The notes under the pieces are model-generated. The model worked only from the letters and a program-made list of their open reading frames with translations, searched no databases and had not been told where the DNA came from. Both the position numbers and the translations under genes were made by a program. DNA of 64,000 nucleotides from Qaidamihabitans albus (GTDB taxonomy: Bacteria > Actinomycetota > Actinomycetes > Mycobacteriales > Pseudonocardiaceae): positions 434,001-498,000 of the forward strand of contig NZ_JAEHOB010000002.1 of the NCBI RefSeq assembly GCF_016464705.1, read 5' to 3'. Positions 40,880 to 53,278 of this stretch are shown in pieces. The first letter of the stretch is position 1. The number at the start of each line of letters is the position of its first letter.

Positions 40880-40928
40880 CGTGTCCGCGTCACGCGGCGC
40901 GGGCACGCGTACGCAGGACGCGGACACG
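40880..40928. promoter_or_regulatory. 12-bp inverted repeat in the CoA-transferase/gntR intergenic region
   Basis: CGTGTCCGCGTC (40880-40891) is repeated inverted at 40917-40928, 25-nt spacer; a third direct copy of CGTGTCCGCG starts at 40858. Either an operator for the adjacent GntR or a dispersed palindrome. Confidence 0.45.
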
Positions 40929-40949
40929 GTGAGGTGGGAGGATGTGCCG

Positions 40950-41657
40950 ATGCGGCAGATCGACACGGACCGGAACTTCGCCGGGAAGATCCTCGACGAA
41001 CTGCGGCTCGCGATCGTCAACGGCGAGCTCGTGCCGGGCGGCCTGTACTCGGTGCACGACCTCGCGGCCCGGCTCGGCGTCTCCCGCACCCCCGTCCGCG
41101 AGGCGCTGATCCAGCTCTCGGAACGCGGCATGGTCCGGTTCGAGCGCAACCGCGGCATCCGCATCATGCGGACCTCCCTGCACGACCTCGAGGAGGTGTT
41201 CGCCATCCGGCTGCTGCTGGAGGTACCGGCCGCGTTCCGCGCGACCGGGCACGGCGCGCCCGGCTGGGTTCGGGAGCTGGGCCGGCACCTCGAGGCCATG
41301 CGCCGTGCGGCCGCGAAGCACGACGAGGCCCGGTTCATGGCCGCGGACCGGCGCTTCCACGAGGCGATCAACGAGGCGTCCGGCAACCTGCGGCTGGCCC
41401 GCTACATCGACTCGCTGCGGGACATGGTGCTGCTGCGCGGCACGTCCACCGTCGACCGTTCGCGGGGGCTGGCCGACATCCTCGCCGAGCACGAGGAGAT
41501 CTTCGCGTTCATCGAGGCGGGCAAGGCGGGCGACGCCGCCGAGGCGATGCGCGCCCACCTGGTCCACACCGCCCAGCTGCTGCTCAGCCAGGAGGCTGGC
41601 GAGGCGGGCGACCCGGTGCCGGACGTCTCCTTCGACTGGACACGATACCCCGGCTGA
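40950..41657 (+). CDS. GntR family regulator (FadR/FCD subfamily)
   Basis: 235 residues from the ATG at 40950, with GGGAGG 8 nt upstream. Winged helix-turn-helix: ILDELRLAIVNGELVPGGLYSVHDLAARLGVSRTPVREALIQLSERGMV (~12-60). The C-terminal FCD domain (~85-215) is helical with metal/effector ligands in DRRFHEAINEAS and AEHEEIFAFIEAG. FCD regulators usually repress neighbouring acid-catabolism genes and let go on binding a small carboxylate. The gene is followed by the transhydrogenase gene and a perfect operator-like site at 41675-41695. Confidence 0.9.
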   Translation: MRQIDTDRNFAGKILDELRLAIVNGELVPGGLYSVHDLAARLGVSRTPVREALIQLSERGMVRFERNRGIRIMRTSLHDLEEVFAIRLLLEVPAAFRATGHGAPGWVRELGRHLEAMRRAAAKHDEARFMAADRRFHEAINEASGNLRLARYIDSLRDMVLLRGTSTVDRSRGLADILAEHEEIFAFIEAGKAGDAAEAMRAHLVHTAQLLLSQEAGEAGDPVPDVSFDWTRYPG

Positions 41658-41674
41658 CCTGCTCGAATTTGACG

Positions 41675-41695
41675 AGTGGCATGCTACATGCCACT
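41675..41695 (+). promoter_or_regulatory. Probable GntR operator overlapping the transhydrogenase promoter
   Basis: AGTGGCATG-CTA-CATGCCACT: perfect 9-bp arms with a 3-nt spacer, the size and symmetry of FCD-GntR sites. It directly follows a -35-like TTGACG (41669-41674) and ends on a possible -10 CACTGT (41692-41697), so a bound regulator would block the promoter. Confidence 0.6.
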
Positions 41696-41730
41696 GTGGG
41701 CGGACCGGCCGACGCGCGAAGGAGCGAGCA

Positions 41731-43008
41731 GTGACCGAGTACCTGCACGAGACGGTCTTCACCTGGGGCGCGACGCCGCTGAAGTTCGGTGCGGGCGCCG
41801 TCGACGAGATCGGCTGGGACCTCGGCCAGCTCGGCGCCGAGCGCGTGCTCATCGTCACCGACCCCGGCGTCGCGGCCAGCGGCGTCCCGCAGCGCGTCGC
41901 CGACGCCGCGAAGGCGGCCGGGCTCACGGTCGAGGTCTACGACCAGGTGCACATCGAGCCCACCGACGAGTCCATCAGGGCCGCCGTCGAGTTCGCCGCA
42001 CAGTCCACATGGGACGCCTTCATCGGTGTCGGCGGCGGGTCGTCCATCGACACCGCCAAGGCCGTCAACCTGATGACCACCTACCCGGCCGACCTCTTCG
42101 ACTACGTGAACAAGCCGCTCGGCGAGGCGAAGGCCCCGCCGGGCCCGCTCAAGCCGCTGGTGGCCGTGCCCACCACCGCGGGCACGGGCTCTGAGACGAC
42201 CCCGGTCTGCATCATGGACTTCCTGGAGCTGAAGGTGAAGTCGGGCATCAGCCATCCCCGGCTGCGCCCCTCGATGGCCGTGATCGACCCGCTGCTCACG
42301 CTGTCCATGCCGCCCGGGGTGACGGCCGCGAGCGGGATGGACGTGCTCTGCCACGCGCTGGAGTCCTACACCGCCAAGCCGTTCCACTCCTTCCCCCGGC
42401 ACAGCCCGGAGACGCGCGTCGCCTACTGCGGCGCCAACCCGATCTCCGACGCCTGGACCGAGCAGGCACTGGTTCTGCTGGCGCGCTCCTTCCGCAAGGC
42501 GGTGCTCAGCGGCGGCGATCTGGAGGCCCGCACCGACATGATGCTCGCGGCCACGTTCGCGGGCATGGGCTTCGGCAACGCCGGCGTGCACATCCCGCAC
42601 GCGTGCGCCTACCCGATCGCCGGGCGCGTGCGTGACTACCGGCCGCGGGACTACCCGCGGGAGGAGGCACTGGTGCCGCACGGCGAGTCCGTGTCGCTGA
42701 CCGCGCCCGCCGCGTTCCGGTTCACCTTCCCCACCGACCCCGCCAAGCACATGCGCGCCGCCGAGATCCTCGACCCCGTGGCCGCGCGGCACGACGACCC
42801 GGCCGAGCGGCTGCCCGCGGCGCTGTCCGCGCTGATGCGCGACATCGGCACGCCCAGCGGCATCGGCGCGGTCGGGTACACCGAGGACGACATCCCGGAC
42901 CTGGTCGACGGCACCCTCAAGCAGCAGCGCCTGCTCGCCATCGCCCCGCGTCCGGTACACGGCGAGGAGCTCGAGGCGATCTTCGCCGGCTCGATCGAGA
43001 ACTGGTGA
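41731..43008 (+). CDS. Hydroxyacid-oxoacid transhydrogenase (ADHFE1/HOT-like)
   Basis: 425 residues from the GTG at 41731, with AAGGAG 6 nt upstream. It belongs to the iron-containing alcohol dehydrogenases: nucleotide site GVGGGSSIDTAKAVN, and metal-binding His residues in DVLCHALESY, AGVHIPHACAYP and LVPHGESVSL. The stretches GANPISDAW and LVPHGESVSLTAPAAFRF, and the end VGYTEDDIPDLVDGTLKQQRLL, follow human ADHFE1 as I recall it. HOT oxidises 4-hydroxybutyrate to succinate semialdehyde while reducing 2-oxoglutarate to D-2-hydroxyglutarate, without free NAD. An ordinary alcohol dehydrogenase is less likely. Confidence 0.85.
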   Translation: MTEYLHETVFTWGATPLKFGAGAVDEIGWDLGQLGAERVLIVTDPGVAASGVPQRVADAAKAAGLTVEVYDQVHIEPTDESIRAAVEFAAQSTWDAFIGVGGGSSIDTAKAVNLMTTYPADLFDYVNKPLGEAKAPPGPLKPLVAVPTTAGTGSETTPVCIMDFLELKVKSGISHPRLRPSMAVIDPLLTLSMPPGVTAASGMDVLCHALESYTAKPFHSFPRHSPETRVAYCGANPISDAWTEQALVLLARSFRKAVLSGGDLEARTDMMLAATFAGMGFGNAGVHIPHACAYPIAGRVRDYRPRDYPREEALVPHGESVSLTAPAAFRFTFPTDPAKHMRAAEILDPVAARHDDPAERLPAALSALMRDIGTPSGIGAVGYTEDDIPDLVDGTLKQQRLLAIAPRPVHGEELEAIFAGSIENW

Positions 43009-43014
43009 TGCCCG

Positions 43015-45834
43015 ATGTTCGTCACCGAACTGCGCGGCGCCCTCTCCGGTGAGGTCGAGGACGGCTCCGCCGCCCGCGCGATGTACTCCCAGGACGCCTC
43101 CAACTACCGGCACGTGCCGCTGGCGGTGGTCTTCCCGCGCGACGCCGCCGACCTCGAGACGGCGGTGCGGCTGTGCCACCGGCACCGGGTCCCCGTCACC
43201 ATGCGCGGCGCGGGCACCAGCATCGCGGGCCAGTCGCTCGGTGAGGCCATCGTCGTGGACTGCAGCAGGCACCTGAACCGCATCCTGGAGATCGACCCGG
43301 AGCGGCGGATCGCGCGCGTCCAGCCCGGTGTGGTGCTCGACCGGCTCCGCGAGGCCGCCGCAGAGCACGGCCTCACGTTCGGGCCCGACCCCTCGACACA
43401 CAGCCGCTGCACGATCGGCGGCATGATCGGCAACGACGCGTGCGGAGCGCACTCGGTGGCCTGGGGCCGCACGGCCGACAACGTGGTCGCACTCGACCTG
43501 CTCACCGCCGACGGCACAGCGCTGCGGGCGGACCCGGAACTGCCCGGCGACGGCCCCGGCGGCGAGATCGGGCGCAGGCTCCGAGCGCTGGCCCAGGACA
43601 ACCTCGCCCTGCTGCGGCAGGGCTTTCCCGCGCTGCCCCGCCGGGTGTCCGGGTACGCGCTCGACGCGCTGCTGCCGGAGAACGGCGGCGACGTGGTGCG
43701 CGCGCTCGTCGGCAGCGAGGGCACGTGCGCGCTGGTGACCGAGGCGACCGTGCGGCTGGTGCCCGCACCGGCCGCACGCGTGCTCGTGGTCGCCGGGTAC
43801 GCCGACGACGTCGCCGCCGCCGACGCCGTGCCGCACGTGCTGCCGCTCGAACCGCTGACCGTGGAGGGCATGGGCGCCGACCTGCTGGCCACCCTCACCG
43901 CCACCGGCAGGCGCCCCGCCGCGCTCGACCGGCTGCCGGAAGGGCAGGGCTGGCTGTTCGTCGAGGTAGGCGGCGAGGACCCGGCCGAGGCCGCGAACCG
44001 CGCGCGGGAGCTGGCCGCGGCGCTGCGCGAGGGCACCGGCGCGAGCATCATGGTCGCCGACGACCCGGGCGAGCAGAAGCAGCTGTGGTCGGTGCGCGAG
44101 GCGTCCGCCGGGATCGCGACCCGGATGCCGGACGGCTCGGAGGCGTGGCCCGGCTGGGAGGACGCCGCCGTGCCGCCCGAGCACCTCGGCTCCTACCTGC
44201 GCGGCTTCAGGGCCCTGCTGCGGAAGTACGGGCTGCGCGGCGCGCCGTACGGGCACTTCGGCGAGGGCTGCGTGCACGTGCGCATCGACTTCGCGCTCAC
44301 CACCGGCGAGGGCATCGCCCGCTTCCGCGAGTTCATGACCGACGCCGCCGACCTCGTGGTCGAGCACGGCGGCTCGCTCTCCGGCGAGCACGGCGACGGC
44401 CAGGCCAGGGCCGAGCTGCTGCCCCGGATGTACAGCCCCGAGATCATCGAGCTGTTCGAGGCGTTCAAGGGAATCTGGGATCCGCAGAACCTGCTCAACC
44501 CGGGCAACCTGGTGCGGCCCCGCGCGCTGGACGCCGACCTGCGCTTCGACGGGCCGGTGCGCGAGCTGCCGATCACGCTGCGGTACCCGCAGGACGGCGG
44601 CAGCCTGGCCACCGCGACCCGCCGTTGCGTCGGCGTCGGCAAGTGCATCGACACCTCGACCGGCGTGATGTGCCCGAGCTACATGGCCACCGGCGAGGAG
44701 CAGCACTCGACGCGCGGCCGGGCGCGGCTGCTGTTCGAGATGATGCGCGGGGACGTCATCACCGACGGCTGGCGCTCGGAAGAGGTTCACGAGGCACTCG
44801 ACCTGTGCCTGGCGTGCAAGGGCTGCCTCTCCGACTGTCCGGTCAATGTGGACATGGCCGCGTACAAGGCCGAGTTCCTGCACCAGCACTACAGGGGTCG
44901 GGTGCGGCCGGCGAGCCACTACTCGCTCGGCTTCCTGCCGCTGTGGGCGCGGCTGGCCTCGGCCGCGCCCGCGCTGACCAACGCGATACTCGGCTCGGCC
45001 CGGGTGTCGCCCCTGCTCAAACGGCTCGGCGGGATCGCGGGGGAGCGGGAGCTGCCCAGGTTCGCGCGCGCGAGCTTCCGCGGCGCGTGGCGGCGGCACC
45101 GCCCGCCGGAAGGCGAGCGGCCGCAGGTGGTGCTGTGGCCGGACACGTTCACCAACTTCCTCTCCCCCGAGGTCGGCGTGGCGGCCGTGCGGGTGCTCGA
45201 GTACGCCGGGTTCGACGTCCGCCTGCCCCGCGGACCGGTGTGCTGCGGCCTCACCTGGATCTCCACCGGGCAGCTCGACGTCGCGCGGCGGGTGCTGCGC
45301 CGCTCCCTGCGGGCACTCGGGCCCGACCTCGCGGCGGGCACGCCGGTCGTCGGGCTGGAGCCGAGCTGCCTGGCGGTGTTCCGGCACGACGCGCACGACC
45401 TGCTCGGCGCCGACGAGCTGCGCGGGGTGGACCGCGGCGCGTTCACGCTGGCCGAGTTCCTCGAACGGCACGCGCCGGACGTGGAGTTTCCGCCGCTGCG
45501 CGCCGAGGCCATCACGCAGCAGCACTGCCACCAGCACGCGGTGCTCGGCAACGCCGCCGACGAGCGCCTGCTGCGCCGCGTCGGCGTCGACAACCGCACG
45601 CTCGACTCGGGTTGCTGCGGGCTGGCAGGCAACTTCGGCGTCGAGCGCGGGCACCACGAGGTGTCGGTGGCGGCGGCCGAGCGCGTGCTGGTACCCGAGG
45701 TGACCGGCGCGGACCCGGACACGCTCGTGCTCGCCGACGGGTTCAGCTGCCGCACGCAGATCGGCGAGCTCACCGGTCGCGGCTCGCTGCATCTCGCCCA
45801 GGTGCTCGACCGCGCGATCGCCGCGTCCCGGTGA
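43015..45834 (+). CDS. YdiJ-like FAD/iron-sulfur dehydrogenase (D-2-hydroxyacid, probably D-2-hydroxyglutarate)
   Basis: 939 residues, 6 nt after the transhydrogenase. Three parts: a PCMH-type FAD-binding domain (~35-230; RGAGTSIAGQSLG, CTIGGMIGNDACGAHS), an FAD-oxidase C-terminal domain ending GDGQARAELLPRMYSPE, and a GlpC-like half with cluster-binding cysteines (CVGVGKCIDTSTGVMCPSY, CLACKGCLSDCPVNVDM) and two CCG motifs (GPVCCGLTWIS, SGCCGLAGNFG). The same fusion occurs in E. coli YdiJ, a D-2-hydroxyglutarate dehydrogenase. Electrons probably go to the quinone pool through the Fe-S half. D-lactate or glycolate are alternative substrates. Confidence 0.85.
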   Translation: MFVTELRGALSGEVEDGSAARAMYSQDASNYRHVPLAVVFPRDAADLETAVRLCHRHRVPVTMRGAGTSIAGQSLGEAIVVDCSRHLNRILEIDPERRIARVQPGVVLDRLREAAAEHGLTFGPDPSTHSRCTIGGMIGNDACGAHSVAWGRTADNVVALDLLTADGTALRADPELPGDGPGGEIGRRLRALAQDNLALLRQGFPALPRRVSGYALDALLPENGGDVVRALVGSEGTCALVTEATVRLVPAPAARVLVVAGYADDVAAADAVPHVLPLEPLTVEGMGADLLATLTATGRRPAALDRLPEGQGWLFVEVGGEDPAEAANRARELAAALREGTGASIMVADDPGEQKQLWSVREASAGIATRMPDGSEAWPGWEDAAVPPEHLGSYLRGFRALLRKYGLRGAPYGHFGEGCVHVRIDFALTTGEGIARFREFMTDAADLVVEHGGSLSGEHGDGQARAELLPRMYSPEIIELFEAFKGIWDPQNLLNPGNLVRPRALDADLRFDGPVRELPITLRYPQDGGSLATATRRCVGVGKCIDTSTGVMCPSYMATGEEQHSTRGRARLLFEMMRGDVITDGWRSEEVHEALDLCLACKGCLSDCPVNVDMAAYKAEFLHQHYRGRVRPASHYSLGFLPLWARLASAAPALTNAILGSARVSPLLKRLGGIAGERELPRFARASFRGAWRRHRPPEGERPQVVLWPDTFTNFLSPEVGVAAVRVLEYAGFDVRLPRGPVCCGLTWISTGQLDVARRVLRRSLRALGPDLAAGTPVVGLEPSCLAVFRHDAHDLLGADELRGVDRGAFTLAEFLERHAPDVEFPPLRAEAITQQHCHQHAVLGNAADERLLRRVGVDNRTLDSGCCGLAGNFGVERGHHEVSVAAAERVLVPEVTGADPDTLVLADGFSCRTQIGELTGRGSLHLAQVLDRAIAASR

Positions 45835-45883
45835 CCGGAACGCCCGCCTTGCCCGCGCCCGGCTTCGCGGCGAGTGTTCAGCC

Positions 45884-46675
45884 ATGACCCCGGACGCCCT
45901 GGCCGACGTCGCCGCCCGGTTCCTGCGCGCCTACGACACCGGGAAGCCGATACCTCCGGTGATCGAGGACCACCCTGACGCGACGGTGACCGACGCCTAC
46001 CGCATCCAGCAGGAGCAGGTCCGCCACTGGGTCGAGCGCGGCGAGCGGGTCAAGGGGCACAAGGTGGGGCTGTCGTCGGCGGCCATGCAGGAGCAGATGG
46101 GCGTGGACCAGCCCGACTACGGGCACCTGCTCAGCGGCATGTTCCACCTGGAGCAGCAGCCGATCCCGACGCGGGCCTTCCTGCAGCCGCGCATCGAGCC
46201 GGAGATCGCCTTCGTGCTGGGCCGCACGCTCTCCGGGCCGGGCGTGACCGTCGCCGACGCCGCGCGCGCGGTGGACTTCGTGCTGCCCGCGCTGGAGATC
46301 GTCGACTCGCGTGTCCGGGACTGGAACATCTCCATCGTCGACACCGTCGCCGACAACGCGTCCTCCGGTGGCGTCGTGCTCGGCAGCAGACCGACGCCGC
46401 TCTCCGCGGTGGACCTGCGGCTGGCCGGCTGCACCCTGCACTCCGGCGGGCGGCTGGTGGCCACCGGCGCGGGCGGCGCGGTGCTCGGCTCCCCGCTCAA
46501 CGCGCTGGTGTGGCTCGCGAACACGGTCGGCCCGCTCGGCATCGAGCTGGAGGCCGGGCACGTGGTGCTGCCGGGCTCCATGACCAGAGCCGTCCCGGTC
46601 ACGCCGGGTGACTCGGTGGTCGCGGAAGTCGCGGGTCTGGGCAGCGTGACCGCGGTGTTCGACGCGACACTGTGA
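45884..46675 (+). CDS. 2-keto-4-pentenoate hydratase family protein
   Basis: 263 residues, MhpD/XylJ type of the FAH superfamily. DAYRIQQEQVRHWVERGERVKGHKVGLSS gives the active-site Lys, and IEPEIAFVLGR and LPALEIVDSR the metal-binding acidic residues. Family members hydrate 2-hydroxypenta-2,4-dienoate or decarboxylate 4-oxalocrotonate. No ring-cleavage genes are nearby, so the usual meta-cleavage role is doubtful; it is last in the gntR-transhydrogenase-dehydrogenase run, 49 nt after the dehydrogenase, and may act on a related unsaturated hydroxyacid. Confidence 0.85.
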   Translation: MTPDALADVAARFLRAYDTGKPIPPVIEDHPDATVTDAYRIQQEQVRHWVERGERVKGHKVGLSSAAMQEQMGVDQPDYGHLLSGMFHLEQQPIPTRAFLQPRIEPEIAFVLGRTLSGPGVTVADAARAVDFVLPALEIVDSRVRDWNISIVDTVADNASSGGVVLGSRPTPLSAVDLRLAGCTLHSGGRLVATGAGGAVLGSPLNALVWLANTVGPLGIELEAGHVVLPGSMTRAVPVTPGDSVVAEVAGLGSVTAVFDATL

Positions 46676-46784
46676 GAGATATCGCACAGGGTGCCAGAAA
46701 TTGTCGGTGTACTGACGTTGAATGGCGGGCAGCCTCCCGGTAAAGGAACCGGGTGAAGAACCAGGGGGCAGGGGTGCCTCAACC

Positions 46785-47045
46785 ATGGATGACACGGACA
46801 ACGAACTGAATCACCGCGAACGCGCCACCCTGCACGCAGTGGCACAGGGCGGCGCGGAGATCAGCTGCAGTTGCGAACCGGATCTCTTCATCGACGGCCT
46901 CGCCTGTTGCGACCAGGCGACCGCGCACCGTCTCGCGCGCATCGGCCTCGTGGCCCCCGCCGTCGCGGGCAGGCCCGGCCAGCGCGTACCCGCCGTGCTC
47001 ACCGAGGCGGGCCGCGCCGCGCTCGGACTGGTAGCCGCCGCCTGA
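46785..47045 (+). CDS. Small Cys-containing hypothetical protein
   Basis: 86 residues from the ATG at 46785. It has a Cys pair in SCSCEPD and a second pair in LACCDQAT, then a helix-turn-strand pattern ending LTEAGRAALGL, which looks like the second half of a winged helix. The four cysteines could bind zinc or an iron-sulfur cluster. I know no family. It stands alone, 109 nt after the hydratase gene; a short CCCGGT/ACCGGG hairpin (46736-46753) precedes it. Palindrome copy 6 begins 5 nt past its stop. Confidence 0.6.
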   Translation: MDDTDNELNHRERATLHAVAQGGAEISCSCEPDLFIDGLACCDQATAHRLARIGLVAPAVAGRPGQRVPAVLTEAGRAALGLVAAA

Positions 47046-47049
47046 CGCG

Positions 47050-47095
47050 CTCGTGAGTACGCGCACGAGTTAGAACGCCGGTAGCCACTCACGAG
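47050..47095. repeat. 46-bp palindromic repeat, copy 6
   Basis: Sits in the 58-base gap between two convergent genes (stops at 47045 and 47104). The halves differ in their inner part (ACGCGCACGAG against GGCTACCGGCG), so only the ends pair. The right half is identical to the left half of copy 2, on the opposite strand. Confidence 0.85.
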
Positions 47096-47103
47096 GGGCG
47101 GGC

Positions 47104-48282
47104 TCAGCGGAACGCCGCGATACCCGTCACCGCCTGGCCGAGCGAGAGCGCGTGCATCTCCTCCGTGCCCTCGTAGGTGAGCACGGTCTCCAGGTTGGCC
47201 ATGTGCCGCATCACCGGGTACTCCAGCGAGATTCCGTTGGCCCCGAGCAGCGTGCGTGCCGTGCGGGCCACCTCGAGGGCGCTGCGCACGTTGGCCATCT
47301 TGCCGAAGCTGACCTGGCTGTGGTCCAGCTCGCCGTCGTCCTTGAGCCTGCCGAGATGCAGGGCCACCAGCCCGGCGCGGTTCACCTCGATCACGAGATC
47401 GGCCAGCTTGCGCTGGGTCAGCTGGAAGGACGCCAGCGGCTTGCCGAACTGCTCGCGGGACAGCGTGTACTCCAGCGCCGTCTCGTAGCACGTGCGGGCG
47501 GCGCCGACGACGCCGTACAGGATGCCGTAGCGCGCCTCGTTCAGGCAGCTCAGCGGACCACGCAGGCCGCGCACGTCCGGGAACGCGGCCTCGGCGGGGA
47601 GCCGGACGCCCTCCAGCACCAGCTCCGCCGTCAGCGAGGCGCGCAGGGAGAGCTTGTGCTGGACCTCGCGGGCGCTGAAGCCCGGCGTGTCCGTCGGCAC
47701 GACGAACCCGCGGATGCCCTCGTCGGTCTGCGCCCAGACGACGGCCACGTCGGCGACGGTGCCGTTGGTGATCCACATCTTGGTGCCGTCGAGGATCCAG
47801 TCGGAACCGTCCCGGCGCGCCCGCGTGCGCATCGAGCCGGGATCGCTGCCCGCGTCGGGCTCCGTCAGCCCGAAGCAGCCGAGCAGCTCGCCCTCGGCCA
47901 TCCCCGGCAGCCAGCGCCCGCGCTGCTCCTCGCTGCCCCACCGGTGAATCGCGAACATCGCCAGTGAGCCCTGTACCGACACGAAGCTGCGCAGCCCGGA
48001 GTCGACGGCCTCCAGCTCGCGGCACGCGATGCCGTAGGCGACCGCCGAGGTACCGGCGCAGCCGTAGCCCTGAAGGTGCATGCCGAGTACGCCCAGCCGG
48101 CCGAATTCCTTCGCCAGTTCGCGGGCGGGTAACATTCCGGTCTCGAACCATTCGGCGACTTGCGGTCGAAGTTGTGCCCGAGCGTAATCACGGACCGCGT
48201 CGCGGATGTCACGCTCCTCGTCGGCGAGCCGGGCGTCGACGTCGAGAAAATCCCTGGGATCTGCTGCTGCGCTGCTGGCCAT
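47104..48282 (-). CDS. Acyl-CoA dehydrogenase, glutaryl-CoA dehydrogenase-like
   Basis: 392 residues from the ATG at 48282; a start nine codons upstream (48309) is possible. FAD-binding GCFGLTEPDAGSDPGSM and WITNGTVADVAVVWA are clear, with the catalytic Glu in LTYEGTEEMHAL near the C-terminus. The SGLRSFVSVQGSLAMFAIHRWGSEEQ segment and the PGSM variant resemble glutaryl-CoA dehydrogenases, which oxidise and decarboxylate glutaryl-CoA to crotonyl-CoA. A straight acyl-CoA dehydrogenase with another substrate cannot be excluded. The CaiB-type CoA-transferase of the window could supply its thioester, but they are 6 kb apart. Confidence 0.8.
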   Translation of the reverse strand: MASSAAADPRDFLDVDARLADEERDIRDAVRDYARAQLRPQVAEWFETGMLPARELAKEFGRLGVLGMHLQGYGCAGTSAVAYGIACRELEAVDSGLRSFVSVQGSLAMFAIHRWGSEEQRGRWLPGMAEGELLGCFGLTEPDAGSDPGSMRTRARRDGSDWILDGTKMWITNGTVADVAVVWAQTDEGIRGFVVPTDTPGFSAREVQHKLSLRASLTAELVLEGVRLPAEAAFPDVRGLRGPLSCLNEARYGILYGVVGAARTCYETALEYTLSREQFGKPLASFQLTQRKLADLVIEVNRAGLVALHLGRLKDDGELDHSQVSFGKMANVRSALEVARTARTLLGANGISLEYPVMRHMANLETVLTYEGTEEMHALSLGQAVTGIAAFR

Positions 48283-48739
48283 GCCCGGAAGCGTATCCCG
48301 CCCGGACAAGATCCACGTTATCGCTGGTCATGGCGGGCGCATCAGCCGGAACAGTGCCGATGCAGCGAAACTGGCCTCCGTCAATCCGGACGTGTTGTTT
48401 CCCACGCGCAACCGTCGACCTATCCCGATAACCGGGATTTCACACTACTGTCATAAGACCGGCGAACCCGGGAGCATTCAGCGCGCGCCGGAACGGCCAC
48501 CCACCCGTGTGGGCTGTTCTCGGCCGCGCCCGGACGCACAGTGACGTGCCCCCGGCCGCACGACGTGGTGTGGCCACTCGACGATGCCCGCGCCCGTCCC
48601 GGGGCCGGGACGATCGACGACTTCCCTCAACTGACCATCGCCAAACCGGGCCGGACCGTTAGCCAGGTGGAGCATCGGCGCTTCCGCCTGACCAACAGCC
48701 CGGCCCGGCCACGCCGAAGCCATAGGAGGGCGGCCAGCC
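48283..48739 (+). other. 457-base gene-free region upstream of gltB
   Basis: No convincing gene. It holds ATCCCG-N5-CGGGAT (48422-48438), followed by the A/T-richer CACACTACTGTCATAAG, a possible promoter area, and a perfect 8-bp hairpin CGTCCCGG-GG-CCGGGACG (48595-48612) about 130 nt before gltB. If the promoter is near 48450, gltB has an unusually long 5' leader. Confidence 0.4.

Positions 48740-53270
<4,531 letters not shown>

Positions 53271-53278
<8 letters not shown>

Noticed and set aside
41584-45885. 1433-codon open frame on the minus strand opposite the GntR, transhydrogenase and dehydrogenase genes
   Set aside because: It is a shadow caused by high GC in codon position 3; the sequence is Arg/His/Gly-rich with no domain, while the plus-strand genes have clear family motifs.
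45884-46675. Meta-cleavage aromatic degradation pathway
   Set aside because: Only the hydratase-family gene fits; no extradiol dioxygenase, hydrolase or aldolase genes are nearby.
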